From: Orientallactaga sibirica
Lineage: Eukaryota; Chordata; Mammalia; Rodentia; Dipodidae
NCBI GenBank assembly: GCA_036365145.1
Contig: JAEOAD010000018.1
Span: 10,894,501 to 10,958,500, forward strand
Reading direction: 5' to 3'
DNA length: 64,000 nucleotides
Shown: piece by piece, positions 22,242-34,400 of the stretch
Layout of the letters: each line of letters begins with the position of its first letter
How positions within the stretch are numbered: position 1 is the stretch's first letter
Notes under the pieces: model-generated
The model's database searches: none
Told to the model about the DNA's origin: nothing
Seen by the model: the letters and a program-made list of their open reading frames with translations, nothing else
Position numbers and translations under genes: made by a program

Positions 22242-25200
22242 ATGGCAAAAATAAATACACACCTTTCAATAGTAACTCTTAATATCAATGGCCTGAATGC
22301 CCCAACCAAAAGACATAGGTTTGCAGACTGGATTAAGAATCAGGGTCCTTCAATTTGTTGCCTCCAAGAAACTCACCTTTCTACAAAGAATGAACACTAT
22401 CTTAGGGTGAAAGGTTGAAAAACAGTGTTTCAAGCAAATGGGTCTAGAAAACAAGCAGGGGTTGCTATCCTAATATCTGACAGGGTAGACTTCAGACCAA
22501 CATTAATTAAGAAATACAAGGAAGGTCACTTTATATTGATTAAAGGAATGCTCCATCAGGAGAACACTACAATCCTAAACATATATGTACCTAACATGGG
22601 GGTTCCCAATTTCATCAAACAAATGCTATTAGAACTAAGGTCACAGATAACACCAAACACACTTGTAGTGGGTGACTTCAGCACCCCACTCTCACCAATT
22701 GACAGGTCATCCCAGCAAAAAATAAACAGAGATGCTTCTAGATTAAATGAGGTCATAGAACAAATGGACCTAACAGATATATACAGGACATTTCATCCAA
22801 ATATTGAAGAATACACATTCTTTTCAGCAGCACATGGAACATTCTCTAAAATAGACCATATATTAGGACACAAAGAAAATCTTAACACCTGTAGGAAAAT
22901 TGAAATAATTTCTTGCACTCTATAGGATAACAATGGGATCAAACTACAAATCAATAACAAGAAAAGCTACAGAGCATACACAAAATCATGGAAACTAAAT
23001 AATACACTACTAAATGATGAATGGGTCAATGAAGAAAGCAAGAAGGAAATCAAAAAAATTCAAGGAGTCAAATGATAATTAGAACACAACATACTAAAAC
23101 CTTTGGGACACAAGAAAGGCAGTCCTAAGAAGGATATTTATACTTTATACTTTAAGTACTTTATGTTAAGAAATCAGAAAGGTCACAGGTAAACAACTTA
23201 ATGCTGCACCTTAAGGCCTTGGAAAAAGAAGTACAAGGCAAACCAAAAATCAGTAGATGTGAAGAAATAATAAAGATTAGGGCAGAAATTAATTAAATAG
23301 AAACCAAAAAAACAATCCAAAGAATCAATGAAGCAAAGAGTTGGTTCTTTGAAAGGATAAACAAGATTGATAAACCCTTAGTAAATCTGACCAAAAGAAA
23401 GAGAGAACAGACACAAATTAATATAATCATAGATGAAAAAGGCACCATTACAACAGATACCAGAGAAATTTAAAAAATCATAGGGACATACTATAAGAAC
23501 ATATACTCCAGACAAGAGTAGGCTTTATACCCCTAAGGCTCATGACCTCCCCTGCCATAGACTTTGCTTACTTTTTTCAGTACCAGTCATGTATTCCCTC
23601 CCATAGAGAGGGCCTTCAGTCCAATTATGGAGCAGTTGGTTACCCCAAGATCAATCAGACATGCCACTATTGCACCCGTTCAGTCATTGGGCCTGTATGG
23701 CCAAACATGAATTTTCCAGTGTCCACTGTTTTCACTGCTAATGACTTCTGTCTCCCATATGGCTGCATGCAGTGAAGCTTTTTCCAGCTTTCAGTTGGCT
23801 TCTCTTTTCAGATGGTAATGACCACTGGGATAACCCAAAAGGCAACATAGTGCTGAGAAGAAGGGATGGAGGAGTGTCCATCACTGAAACATCTCAGTCA
23901 CACCCTCCAAGGCTCAGGGTCCATTGCGGAAGAGGTGGCAGAAAGAATGTAAGAGCCAAAGGAAGGATATGACTCCTTACAATGCAATTGTCCACACAGA
24001 AATTGGCCTTGATATCCATGACCTTGCAGTGCCTAGCAATACCTTCACAAGGCCCTCATAATAGAAGAAAAAGATGATGATATCAAATTAAAAGAGAGAC
24101 TAATGGAGAGAGGAAGGGGATATGATGGAGAATGGAGTTCTAAAGGGGAATGGGGGGAGGGGAAGAAAATATCATGGGTTTTTTGTATGTAAGTATAGAA
24201 GTTGTCAATAACAAAATTTTAAAAAAAGAACATATACTACACTAAGTTTGAAAATCTGAAAGAAATGAATGATTTCCTTGATTTATATGACCTACCTAAA
24301 TTAAATCAAGAGGAGATTAACCACTTAAATAGGCCAATAACAAGTATGGAGATCCAAGCAGTTATAAAAAAAAAAATCTCCCAACTAAAAAAAGTCCAGA
24401 CCCAGATGGATTCACTGCTAAATTTTACCAGACCTTCATGGAAGAAATAACACCAATGCTTCTTAAACTTTTTCATAAAATAGAAGAGGAAGGAACCCTA
24501 CCAAACTCCTTCTATAAGCCTGCATCACCCTGATCCCCAAACCAAAGATAGAACAAAAAAGGAAAATTACAGACCACTCTCCCTCATGAACATAGATGCA
24601 AAAATTCTCACCAAAATATTGGCAAACAGAATACAAGAATATATTAGAAAGATCATTCACCCCAACCAAGTAGGCTTTATCCCAGAGATGCATGGATGGT
24701 TCAACATACACAAATTGATAAATGTAATACATTATATAAATGGACTGAAGGACAAAAATCACATAATCATCTCATTAGATGCAGAAAAAGCATTTGACAA
24801 AATCCAACATACCTTCATGAAAAAAAATCCTATAGAGACTGGGAATAGAAGGAACATATCTCAACATAATAAAGGCTATTTATGACAAACCCACAGCCAA
24901 CATAATACTAAATGGAGAAAAACTTGAAGCTTTTCCACTGAAATCAGGCACAAGACAAGGGTGTCCACTGTCCCTGCTTTTATTTAATATAGTACTGGAA
25001 GTCTTAGCAATAGCAACAAGGCAAGAGACACACATAAAAGGGATACAAATTGAAAAAGAAGAGATCAAGTTATCATTATTTGCAGATGATATGATTCTAT
25101 ACATAAAAGACCCTAAAGACTCTACCAGCAGACTGTTAGAGCTGATAAACACCTATAGCCATGTAAGAGGATACAGAATAAACACACAGAAATCAGTAAC

Positions 25201-26787
25201 CTTCCTATATGCCAACAACAAACACACAAAAGATGAAATCAGAGAATCACTCCCATTCACAATTGCATAAAAAAAAAAAAAAAAAGTACCTTGGGATAAA
25301 CCTAACCAAGGAAGTCAAGGATCTCTACAAGGAGAATTTTAAAAAACACTCAAGTGAGAAATTGCAGAAGACACTAGGAAATGGAAAAACATCCCCTGTT
25401 CTTGGATTGGAAGAATCAATATTGTGAAAATGGCAATCCTACCAAAAGCAATCTACACATTTAATGCGATCCCCATCAAAATTCCAATGGCATTCTTCAT
25501 GGAAATAGAAAAAACAATCCAAAAATTCATTTGGAAGCACAAAAAAAAAACCCTCAGATATCTAAAACAATTTTGAGCAACAAACACAAGGCTGGTGGTA
25601 TCACCACACCTGATTTTAACCTATATTACAGAGCCATAGTAACAAAAACAGCATGGTACTGGCACAAAAACATGTAGATCAATGGAACAGAATAGAGGAC
25701 CCTGATGTAAGTCCAGGTAGCTATAGCCACCTGATCTTTGACAAAAATGCCAATAATACTCATTGGAGAAAAGACAGCCTCTTCAGCAAATGGTGCTGGG
25801 AAAACTGGATATGCATCTGTAGAAGGATGAAAATAGATCCTCATCTCTCTCCATGCACAAGAATCAAGTCCAAATGGATCAAAGACCTTGATATCTGACC
25901 TGAAACTCTGAAACTGCTAGAGAAAAAAGTAGGGAAAACCCTTCAACATATTGGTCTTGGCAAAGACTTTCTGAATATAACCCTAATTGCTCAGGAAATA
26001 AAACTACAGATCAACCTCTGGGATCTCATGAAATTACAAAGCTTTTGTATAGCTAAGGACACTGAGAATAGAACAAAGAGGCAACCTACAGAATGGGAGA
26101 AAATCTTTGCAAGCTATACATCTGACAGAGGGTTAATATCTAGGATATACAAAGAACTCAAAAAAATAGATAATAAGAAATCAAGCAGCCCAATTAAAAA
26201 ATGGGCTATAGAACTAAATAGAGAGTTCTCAGAAGAAGAAATACAGATGGCATATAAACATCATCAGGGAAATTCAGATTAAAATTACCTTGAGATTCCA
26301 TGTCACTCCTTTCAGATTGGCTACCATCATGAAAACAAATGACCATAAATGCTGGCGAGGATTCAGAAAAAGAGGAACCCTTCTACATTGTTGCTGGGAA
26401 TACAATCTGGTGCAGCCATTGTGGAAATCAGTGTGGAGGTTCCTGAGACAGCTAAATATAGATCTACCATATGAGCCAGCTATACCACTCCTAGGCATAT
26501 ATCCTAAGGATTTGTCTCACTACCTAAGAGATACCTGCTCAACCATGTTTATTGCCACTCCATTCTCAATAGCTAGGAAATGGAACCAGCCTAGAGATCC
26601 CTCAACTGATGAGTGGATAATGAAGATGTGGCACATTTACACAATGGAGTTCTACTCAGCAGTAAAGAAAAATGAAGTTATGAAATTTGCTGGAAAATGG
26701 ATGGATCTGGAAAGGATTATATTTAGTGAGGTAACCCAGGCCCAGAAAGCCAAACATCACATGTTCTCTCTCATATGTGGATCCTAG
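22242..26787 (+). pseudogene. L1 ORF2 remnant (endonuclease and reverse transcriptase)
   Basis: The N-terminal endonuclease shows 'NINGLNAP', 'CLQETH' and 'SKIDHILGHK'. The active-site motif that is usually GDFN reads GDFS, so a conserved Asn is replaced. The reverse transcriptase lies after the inserted L1, with 'LDAEKAFD' near 24777 and the catalytic FADD box near 25080. The C-terminal segment runs to the stop at 26785-26787. A long A run at about 25269-25285 and several stops interrupt the frame. Confidence 0.9.
23508..24225. mobile_element. Twin-primed L1 3'-UTR insertion nested in ORF2
   Basis: A 718-base insertion flanked by a 13-base target duplication 'aagaacatatact' (23495-23507 and 24226-24238). 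The right part (about 23800-24225) is the end of an L1 3' UTR in plus orientation with an A-rich tail. The left part (23508 to about 23799) is an upstream piece of the same 3' UTR in minus orientation. The same material occurs uninverted at about 2460-3215. This is the classic 5'-inversion structure. Confidence 0.9.
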
Positions 26788-26968
26788 CTACAAATGATTA
26801 AACTTCTATGTGAGTAAAAATAAAACTCAGTAGCAGAAGCCAGTAAGCTAGAAAGGGGATATAAAGGGAATAGAAGGGGATATGATTGAGAGTGAAGTTT
26901 CAAAGGAGAAAATGGGGGGAAGGAGGGAAGTATCATGGGATATTGTCTACAATTAAAGAAGTTGTCAA

Positions 26969-27127
26969 AGCTGGGTGTGGTGGCACATGCCTTTAATCCC
27001 AGCACTTGGGAGGCAGAGGTAGGAGGATCACCATTAGTTTGAGGCCACCCTGAGACTACATAGTGAATTCCAGGTCAGGTTGAACTAGAGTGAGACCCTA
27101 CCTTGAAAAACCAAAGGAACAAAAAAG
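26969..27127 (+). mobile_element. B1-type SINE, plus
   Basis: Reads 'gctgggtgtggtggcacatg' to 'gagtgagaccctaccttg', then an A-rich tail. It joins the truncated 3' end of the large L1 directly. Confidence 0.9.
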
Positions 27128-27418
27128 GGTTGGAGAGACGGCTTAGCGGTTAAGGCGCCTGCCTCCTAAGCCTAAGAACGCTGGTTCCAATCTCCAGCGG
27201 TTCCAGTCTCCAGGTCCCACATTTATCCAGATGCAAAGTGACGCAAGGGTGCAATGCCACACTTGACCACAAGGGGAGCACGCATCTGGATTTCATTCAC
27301 AGCAGCTGAGAGGCTTAGGAGGCAGGCGCCTTAACATCTAAGCCATCTCTCCAGCCCTGAACCTGGGTTCTTAACTTTGCAAGCAAGAGCCTTAGTTTCT
27401 AAGCCATCTCTTCAGTCT
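27128..27418 (+). mobile_element. Fold-back tRNA-derived SINE cluster
   Basis: A plus-strand SINE of the longer subtype runs from 27128 to about 27313. It is followed by a minus-strand copy of just the SINE head (about 27314-27357), and then another minus-strand SINE head (about 27358-27418). The head at 27128-27170 and its complement at 27314-27357 could pair as a hairpin. Confidence 0.82.
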
Positions 27419-27454
27419 TCATCTGAATTATTTAAATCATATGTTTGCTCAGTT

Positions 27455-27780
27455 ATACATAGGCATAAGATGGTAAATAGGGGTTTCTTCTTAAAAGTTC
27501 AGTTAAAGGACACAGTTTGACTTACTGTACATGCATCCCAAACCAGTCTAGCATGGATGGCCCCCTGCTATTCTGGTTCCAGATCTATCTGAGAATATAT
27601 TTCAATGGTTATTGATCACAATGAATGGTCACTAGGGTGAGGAGAAAGCAGTTCATTGTGTGGAGAGGGGTTTACACACAGCTAGTACAGGTGGGGGTCC
27701 CAGGTTTCCAACATGTTTATTGCTCAAACCATGCAGTGTCCCAGGTGGCTAAACTATTCGCTATGCTTGCCTGTCTCATA
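27455..27780 (-). repeat. LTR-like repeat, copy 2 of 2
   Basis: Collinear with 8080-8395, with shared landmarks 'gtacatgcatcccaaacc', 'gatggcccc' and 'gtgggggtcccaggt'. Orientation is given relative to the first copy. The family is not identified. Confidence 0.5.
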
Positions 27781-27957
27781 AGTAGAAGAGGGACTAGCAG
27801 AGGAGTGAAGAGAAAGGGGGCAAGAACGGGTGACTATGATCAAAGTACAATGTGTACATACATGACAGTGTCAATGATTGCCATTGTTTTGTACAATTCA
27901 TATATGCTGGCAATTTTTTTTTTCTATTTAAAAGAAACTGTATAAAAGTGTGATCCT

Positions 27958-28280
27958 GGGGGCTGGAGTAGTCAGTCAGTAGAGTGCTTGTCACACAGGC
28001 ATGAGGACTGGAGTTAGGACTCCAGCACCCATATAAATGCAAGGTGGGTGTGGTAGCCCACCTGTAGTATCAGCTCTTGGGAGGCAGAGAGAGGATCCCC
28101 AGGGAAAGCTGGGTAGCTTCACTTCTCGATGTGGTAAGCTCTGGGTTCAAGTGAGAGGCCCTGACTCGGTAAGGAAAGTGGGGTGCAATCAAGAAAGACA
28201 ACCAATCTCAACTCATGGCCTCTGCACTCATGCACACACATGTGCACCCACACACATACAAACACAACACAACTCACACA
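27958..28280 (+). mobile_element. B4-type SINE, plus
   Basis: The tRNA/ID-like head 'ggctggagtagtcagtcagt' is followed by a B1-like half 'ggtgggtgtggtagcccacc', with a (CA)-rich tail to about 28280. Head plus B1 half in that order defines B4. Confidence 0.75.
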
Positions 28281-28796
28281 CACACAAGAAGAAGAAGTCT
28301 ACATTCTGGATATGGATGGTACCAGGTACAATTTTTGTCAGAGATACTTCAGAGTTAGAGTCTTGGGAAAGCTTATTGATAAAATGGAGCCAAGAACAGT
28401 AGATTTGCATTAGTAAGAAGCCAGATGGCTGCTCAAGAAAGTTCTGGTCAATGTCCATTGTTGTGGTTGTTATCCTCAGTGAGTGACTGAAGCTAACTAG
28501 CTGCAAGTAGTTAGCAGGCATCTGACTTCCCACAACCTGCTGCTCTCCACAGCAACATGCCCAAGTGCTTGTTCTCAGGTTAGCTCTCAGTAAACTTGCT
28601 GGGCCACTGATTGCCCAGCCCTGAACCATTGTTATGTGACATTGAGCTAGTTACTCTCACTTTCTATTCCTTCTCCATCTGTGAAATGGGAGAGTTTAAT
28701 TAAATACTTCTTTAATTACTATATGCTGACCACAAACTAGACATTGAACAAACTCTTATTTAATAACCAAAACTTCATATATCTTCCAAGTAACTT
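28281..28796. other. Intron sequence, nothing recognised
   Basis: Unassigned intron 1 sequence with no clear element. Confidence 0.4.
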
Positions 28797-28821
28797 CTAT
28801 TTTATTTATCTGAGAGAGAAA

Positions 28822-28852
<31 letters not shown>

Positions 28853-29008
28853 GGAATAGGCATGCCTGGGCCTTCAGCTGCTGCAAACGAACTCCAGACC
28901 CATGTGCCACCTTGTGCATCTGGTTTACGTGTATCCTGAGGAATCAAACCTGGGTCCTTTGGCTTTGTGGGCAAATGCCTTAACCGCTAAGCCACCCCTC
29001 CAGCCCCC
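28797..29008 (-). mobile_element. tRNA-derived SINE (DIP-like) with (GA)n
   Basis: The complement of the CT segment is an uninterrupted (GA)n at about 28825-28852. The body and the head complement 'taagccacccctccagcccc' follow. Confidence 0.9.
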
Positions 29009-29085
29009 AAATCACTTTTATTCTCCTTATGTCCCAGAACTCAGTTAAAGAAACATTGGTTTAAAGATTCAAACCCTTAACACAT

Positions 29086-29086
<1 letters not shown>

Positions 29087-29133
<47 letters not shown>
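29087..29133 (+). repeat. (CA)n microsatellite
   Basis: About 23 CA units in a row, likely polymorphic. It stands alone, with no SINE head attached. Confidence 0.97.
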
Positions 29134-29135
<2 letters not shown>

Positions 29136-29380
29136 GCCGGCACATCCAGGGTAACATACTGCCTTGATTTTAAGGCTGTAATATAGCTATGTAAAGTGAG
29201 CCTCCACTCTTGTTATTGCCTCTCCCTATCTTCTCTTATTTGGGGTAGGGGAGGGACAGATGGAAGATCCAATCCATTAGCATGAGAAGGCAAAGAGAGC
29301 AGGGTACAAAATCTTCCAAGGTCAGTTTCAACAATACTACTTTATTCTTTGCTCCTCAACAGGAAGGCTCTCAAAGTTTA

Positions 29381-29404
29381 AAAAAAAATTATTTATTTAT
29401 TGAG

Positions 29405-29438
<34 letters not shown>

Positions 29439-29590
29439 ATGGATACACCAGGGCCACTAGCCACTGCAAATGAACTCCAGATGCATGCACCATTATGTGC
29501 ATCTGGTTTACATGGGTTCTGGGAAATTGAACCTGGGTCTTTAGGCTTTGCAGGCAAGTGCCTTAACTACTAAGCCATCTCTCCAACCCT
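29381..29590 (-). mobile_element. tRNA-derived SINE (DIP-like) with (GA)n
   Basis: TTATTTATTTATTGA tail, interrupted (GA)n, family body (gccactgcaaatgaactcc), head complement 'taagccatctctccaaccc'. Confidence 0.9.
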
Positions 29591-30548
29591 CTCAATATTT
29601 TTTAAATTGACAATTTTCATACATGAAGTTAAGGTAATTTGTTCAAAATGCCCTCCCCAAACCTTCTTTTGTCTCCCAGCTCGCTCATCCCCCTTCACTG
29701 AAGTTCTTTGCAATGAGACTTTTCTGTTTTGATGACTCTCAAAGTTTGAACCTAGGGTTTGAAACCTTAGCTAATGTTTCTAGAGTGGAGTTCTGGGACA
29801 TAAGGAACACAAAAGTGATTCAGGAAGTATGTGAAGTTTTGGTGATTAAATAAGAGTTTGCTTAATATGTGCTTTGTGGTAGATGGGTACTCAACACACA
29901 ATGATTTCTCTTTCCTGCCAGACCTTTTGCAATGGAAAATTCTCTTATTTTCCTTTCTCCCTATACCTCAAGTCCTGAAGGTGCCACTAAGGAATATGGC
30001 TGGAGAATTTTATGAGAGTTGGAATCCAAAACAGAAAGTTCCTGAGAAAATGACTGCATTAATTAATGGAATTAGAAGATAAACTCTGACAGCAAAAAGC
30101 TGCCCAACATTTTTTCTTTGTACTGCCCCCAATGGTACTCCATAAATTTTTATTGACACTGAAGTGCATAATATAATTACTTTTTCTTCTTTCTATATAT
30201 AAAATGTATGGACACAGAGGTCACTAATGGCTTCTTAGCATAACTTTCAAAGACAAACATGGGTGAAGTAGAAATGTCATGTCCAGACATTAGAAGTAAA
30301 CATCATCAATAACAAACTTCTGTTGAACTTTGTTTATATCCAATGATTCCTCAAAGCAAACCTGCATCAGATTTGCCAGGGTCCTTATGAGAGTGCAAGT
30401 TGCTGAGTCCTGCCCTACACTAACAAGTACTTCTCCAAGGTCCTGATTCATTTTCAAAGTTTTAGTTGCCATGTAACTTATGGAGCACGGTATGACATTT
30501 TAGTGCATGCATATATTGTGTAACAATCAGATCAGGCTAATTGACATG
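29591..30548. other. Intron sequence, nothing recognised
   Basis: AT-rich intron 1 sequence; 'ccttcactgaagttctttgc' and neighbours suggest faint L1-type relics near 29600-29720. No exon is seen. Confidence 0.35.
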
Positions 30549-30876
30549 TGCATCAGTTATTTTCTCATTGGTGGGACAAACTTCCTGAGTAGAAGTAGTT
30601 TAAGGAAGGAAAGAGTTTATTTCTCCCGTGGGGAGAGCTCATCATGTCAGGAAAAGCATGGCAGGAGCCAGGAAGTCAGTATCATATTGACACATTAGTA
30701 ACAACAGTGAGGATGAGAAAGAGAGTGAGAAGTAGACCTACTTCCAGTGACACACTTCCTCCAGCAAGGATCCACCTTCTAAAGGCTCCACAACCTTCCC
30801 AAGTAGCATCACCAAGTGGGTATTAAGTATTCAGACATATGAGTCTATGGGGAACATTTACATTAAAATCACCACA
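30549..30876 (-). mobile_element. Solo MaLR-type LTR, minus
   Basis: On the minus strand it starts 'tgtggtgattttaatg' and ends 'aactgatgca', giving TG...CA ends, with AATAAA in its 3' third. The 5-base flanks are 'acatg' and 'gcatg' (4 of 5 identical), consistent with an LTR target duplication. There is no internal region. Confidence 0.75.
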
Positions 30877-31335
30877 GCATGTCTATTGCCTCAGGCACTC
30901 ATGATTTCTCTGTGCTAGGAATATTTATAACCCTCTCTACTGGCTATTTTGAAATAAACAATTGTGGTCAATCACAGTTACTGCTGTGTTACAGAACATT
31001 ATAAATTATTCCTCCTACTTGAGTGAACCCTGCAACAACCAATTTCTAAATAAGGTCACATTCTAGAGTACAGGAAGGAAGGACTTTAATGTAGAGCACA
31101 ATTCAACCATAATACTATCCTAGTGGGTATGGAGCAGTATCTTGTGGTTTTGATTTCTAGGTCATTAATAACTAATGATGTTAAAAACTTTTCATGCACA
31201 TGTTGGTTAACTTTTTATATCTCTTGTAAAAAGCTGCTTTGCTTTTATTCTATACTTTAGTTGTTAGGTTTAAACAAGTTAAATATTTAAAAAATATATC
31301 TGTATTCATTATGTTTTCCATGTTTCACTTTACAG

Positions 31336-31465
31336 AAATAAAGACTGCGCACAGATACTGGCTGCATTCAAAGGAGCATTTATTTCAAAGAATCCTTGCA
31401 GCATCACAGAAGAGGACTATCAACCACTAATTCAGCTAAACACTGAAACTGTTCCTTGCAACAAG
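31336..31465 (+). CDS. Cd38: Cd38 exon 2
   Basis: The acceptor 'tttcactttacag' precedes 31336 and the donor GTAACT follows 31465. The 130 bases start with the last base of a split codon and encode 43 full codons with '[10 protein letters not shown]' and 'TEEDYQP', ending at PCNK. It supplies the cysteines equivalent to human Cys82, Cys99 and Cys119. The human N-glycosylation site after Cys99 (NIT) reads SIT here, so that sequon is absent. Length and phase match human exon 2. Confidence 0.95.
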
Positions 31466-34400
31466 GTAACTGGGGCACTCATCATAACACTGGGAAGAAA
31501 GCCAGAAGGAAGACATCATAGGACCAATCTTAGGATGTGGGCAGAAGGACTAGGTATGAGGCACTGTTGGTTGTGGTTGATGGAAATGGAGGTGGAGGAT
31601 TCATTGGAGAATTAGGATAGAATCAGGGTTTAGGATGTCTGTGGAAGAGAAGTACAAGATAGATGGGCATAGAGAAAGAAGAAAGGAGAATTTTCCCCAA
31701 ATCAGGCAAAACAAATGACCTCAAACCATATAAGCAAAAATAACCTGAAATGATATAATTATAAAACTTCCCCTGGTCTCTGATATAGAAAGATAGTAGC
31801 AAGGCCAATTTAAAGAGTACTCTTCTCTCTCTCCTTCTTGACTCTCCTGGCTCTCATCTTCTTAGACTTTCATAGGCATTCTATTTAATAGACAAACTTG
31901 GTATTAAAATCCCCATTTCACCACTGAGAAAACTAAATCTTGGTGATTTTTGGTGGCCAGATATTGCCTACATGTGCCAGGCTTGAAAGTCACCAATTGA
32001 AATGTAAACAGAATAAGCTTTTAATAAATTGGTTACACTGGAAACGTTCTCTTATAAGGTACATCTTTTATAAAGTCAGTGCTTGAAGCAAAAATTTGTG
32101 TGAATAAACTTGCCTTTATTACACTCTTAAGCCCATCTCCAAATGACCACCTCTCATACCATTGTTGATGAGCTGGAGTTGTGTGTATGGCCCTAAACAG
32201 GGCTGGTGTTTGGCAAATAACTCAAGTTAATCTCTTTTGAGTAAGTAAATATGTCACAGATACTGCACTGCACATTTCATTTCCTCATACACTCTCCATA
32301 GCATCCCATGAGTACACTGTAGTCATTACTGCTTAAGGTAAGTGTCAATGCTGAGAGGTTCATACGGAGTATGACTTCAGGTCTCTGCTCTGGTCAAGTA
32401 CATTTTGCTGTTTCTACTAGGAATGAATAGAATCATAAGTCAAAATACTATCCTATAATTTGACTACACATACATTTGAGGGGGACACTGAAAGAAACTG
32501 GAATGTTTGTGGTGGGGGTAGGGAAGATTGGAGGGTAAAGCCAAAGGTGTTTTGGAGCTTTGTAATAATTAAAGAATACTTCTAGGGGCTGGAGAGATAG
32601 CTTAGCACTTAAGGCAATTGCCTGCAAAGCCAAAGGACTTAGGTTTGATTTCCTAGTATCCACATAAAGCCAGATGGGCAAGGTGGCACATGTGTCTGGA
32701 GTTCATTTGCATTGGCTGGAGGCCCTGGCACACCAATTCTCTCTCTATCTGCCTCTCTATCTCTGTCTCTTTCAAATAAATAAAATATTTTTTGAAAAAA
32801 AGAATACTTCTAGAAATAACACATAAGTAAAATTATTTGCATACAACTTTAGGAATATTGAGACTCATTAATGTCTGCTATAGATATGATCTGATTTTTT
32901 TGTGTTTTTGTTTTGATACAGAGTGTTACCATGTGGCTCAGGCTTGCCTCAAACTTCTGACTTCTGTCTCAGCCTCCTGAGTGCTGGTATTAAAGGTATA
33001 TATACCACTATGCCTGATCCAGATGTGATCTTATGCCTTATGAAAGAATGATTTTGATCTGTTGATTTTGGACTTTTTGTTTGCAACCCAGAACAATGCA
33101 TTGATTTTACTTTGTGACCTCAAAGGTGAAACAGACATATTCTCTTTCTCACACTTTTACACAGAAAGCAATGATGCACATGACAACTCTCACTTCATGT
33201 GATTTACTCTGATAAATCCTGTTTCTTTCATTTATAAAATGTGGACTTGCTTACTTCTTGTACTACTGGAGATAGAAGTCAGAGCCTCATGCATGGTAGG
33301 CAAGTGCTTTACCACTGAATCATATCCGTGGCCCTTAGATTATTTTTTAACTACTTAATAGATCTCAATAATAGATTGTGTTCATTCTTTCTTAGACTGT
33401 CTTTTGGAGCAAATCTAAAGACCTAGCCCATCAGTACACATGGGTCCATGGGAATATGTTCACCCTGGAGGACACGCTGCTGGGCTACATTGCTGATGAT
33501 CTCACATGGTGTGGAGACCCCAGTACTTCTGGTGAGGAACTGAGCCACAAGGAGGGCTCAGGATGTGTGGGAATGGAGCCTTGAACTCAGTCAGGGACTT
33601 TGAAAGGTCAGTGTGAAGGAAGGGACTACACACACTCACCCTGCTGTCATTTGTGCTCTAAATGACAACTCTGGCCAGGGGAAACAACAATTCCTGTCCT
33701 CTTGAGAAATTGACTTTTTGTCATTGGTCTCTGAGTAGTGGTCAGTGCTGTATGTGGAAGAAATCATGTGGTAATTAAAAAAACAAGAGAGAGAGAACCA
33801 AGAAAATCAAACTCGCTTCATGATGACCCACTGTTTTGGTAGCCTATCCAGTCTCATGAGATGTAAGCTGGGGTACAGAAAATGAGCTTGGTCTCTCAAG
33901 AAAACATCAATCCATTCATGAAGGCAGGTCCTTCATGATGCCAAACTTCTTCTAAAGGTCCCATCTCCTCAGTACACTACACTGGGGCATTAACCCTCAG
34001 CATGAGTCTTGGTGGGGACACAGTCTATTTAGATCAGAGTATTATTTCATAATGACATTGAGTTATGATGTTTCCAAATTCATTTTCTTTCTCACTTTTT
34101 ATATCTCCCTCCCCTTCCCTGTCCCTCCTCTTCCCTCCTCTCTTCCAACTTCCTCTTCCCTTCTCTCTTGAACCTTCCTTCCCCTTCTCCCTTCCTCCTT
34201 CCTTCCTCTCTCTTTCTTTTTTTTTTGGAAAGAGTGTGAGAGAGAAAGAGAGAGAGAATGGGTGTGTCAGCAGCCTCACAGCTGCTGTGAACGAACTCCA
34301 GGCATGAACACCCCCTTGCAGGCAAGTGCAGCATTGTGCCCTTGCATCGCTTTGTGTCTGGCTAAATGTGGGACCTGGAGAATAGAACAGGCGTTCATAG

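Larger units (their letters stand above)
19868..26968 (+). mobile_element. Near-full-length, degenerate L1 retrotransposon
   Basis: The left end has a 5' UTR beginning around 'cttctggttaagatggtggc', two long A runs, and a GC-richer stretch to about 21100. ORF1 (about 21138-22044) and ORF2 (about 22242-26787) follow, then a short 3' UTR of about 180 bases (26788-26968) that runs straight into a B1 without a clear poly(A) tail. ORF1 and ORF2 carry many stops and frameshifts, and ORF2 is split by a later L1 insertion (23508-24225), so the element cannot be active. It lies in the same direction as Cd38, inside intron 1. Confidence 0.93.

Noticed and set aside
1..31335. Search for Cd38 exon 1 or a BST1 exon
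   Set aside because: No GC-rich first exon, no start with a short basic tail and membrane helix on plus, and no cyclase-family motif was found left of 31336.
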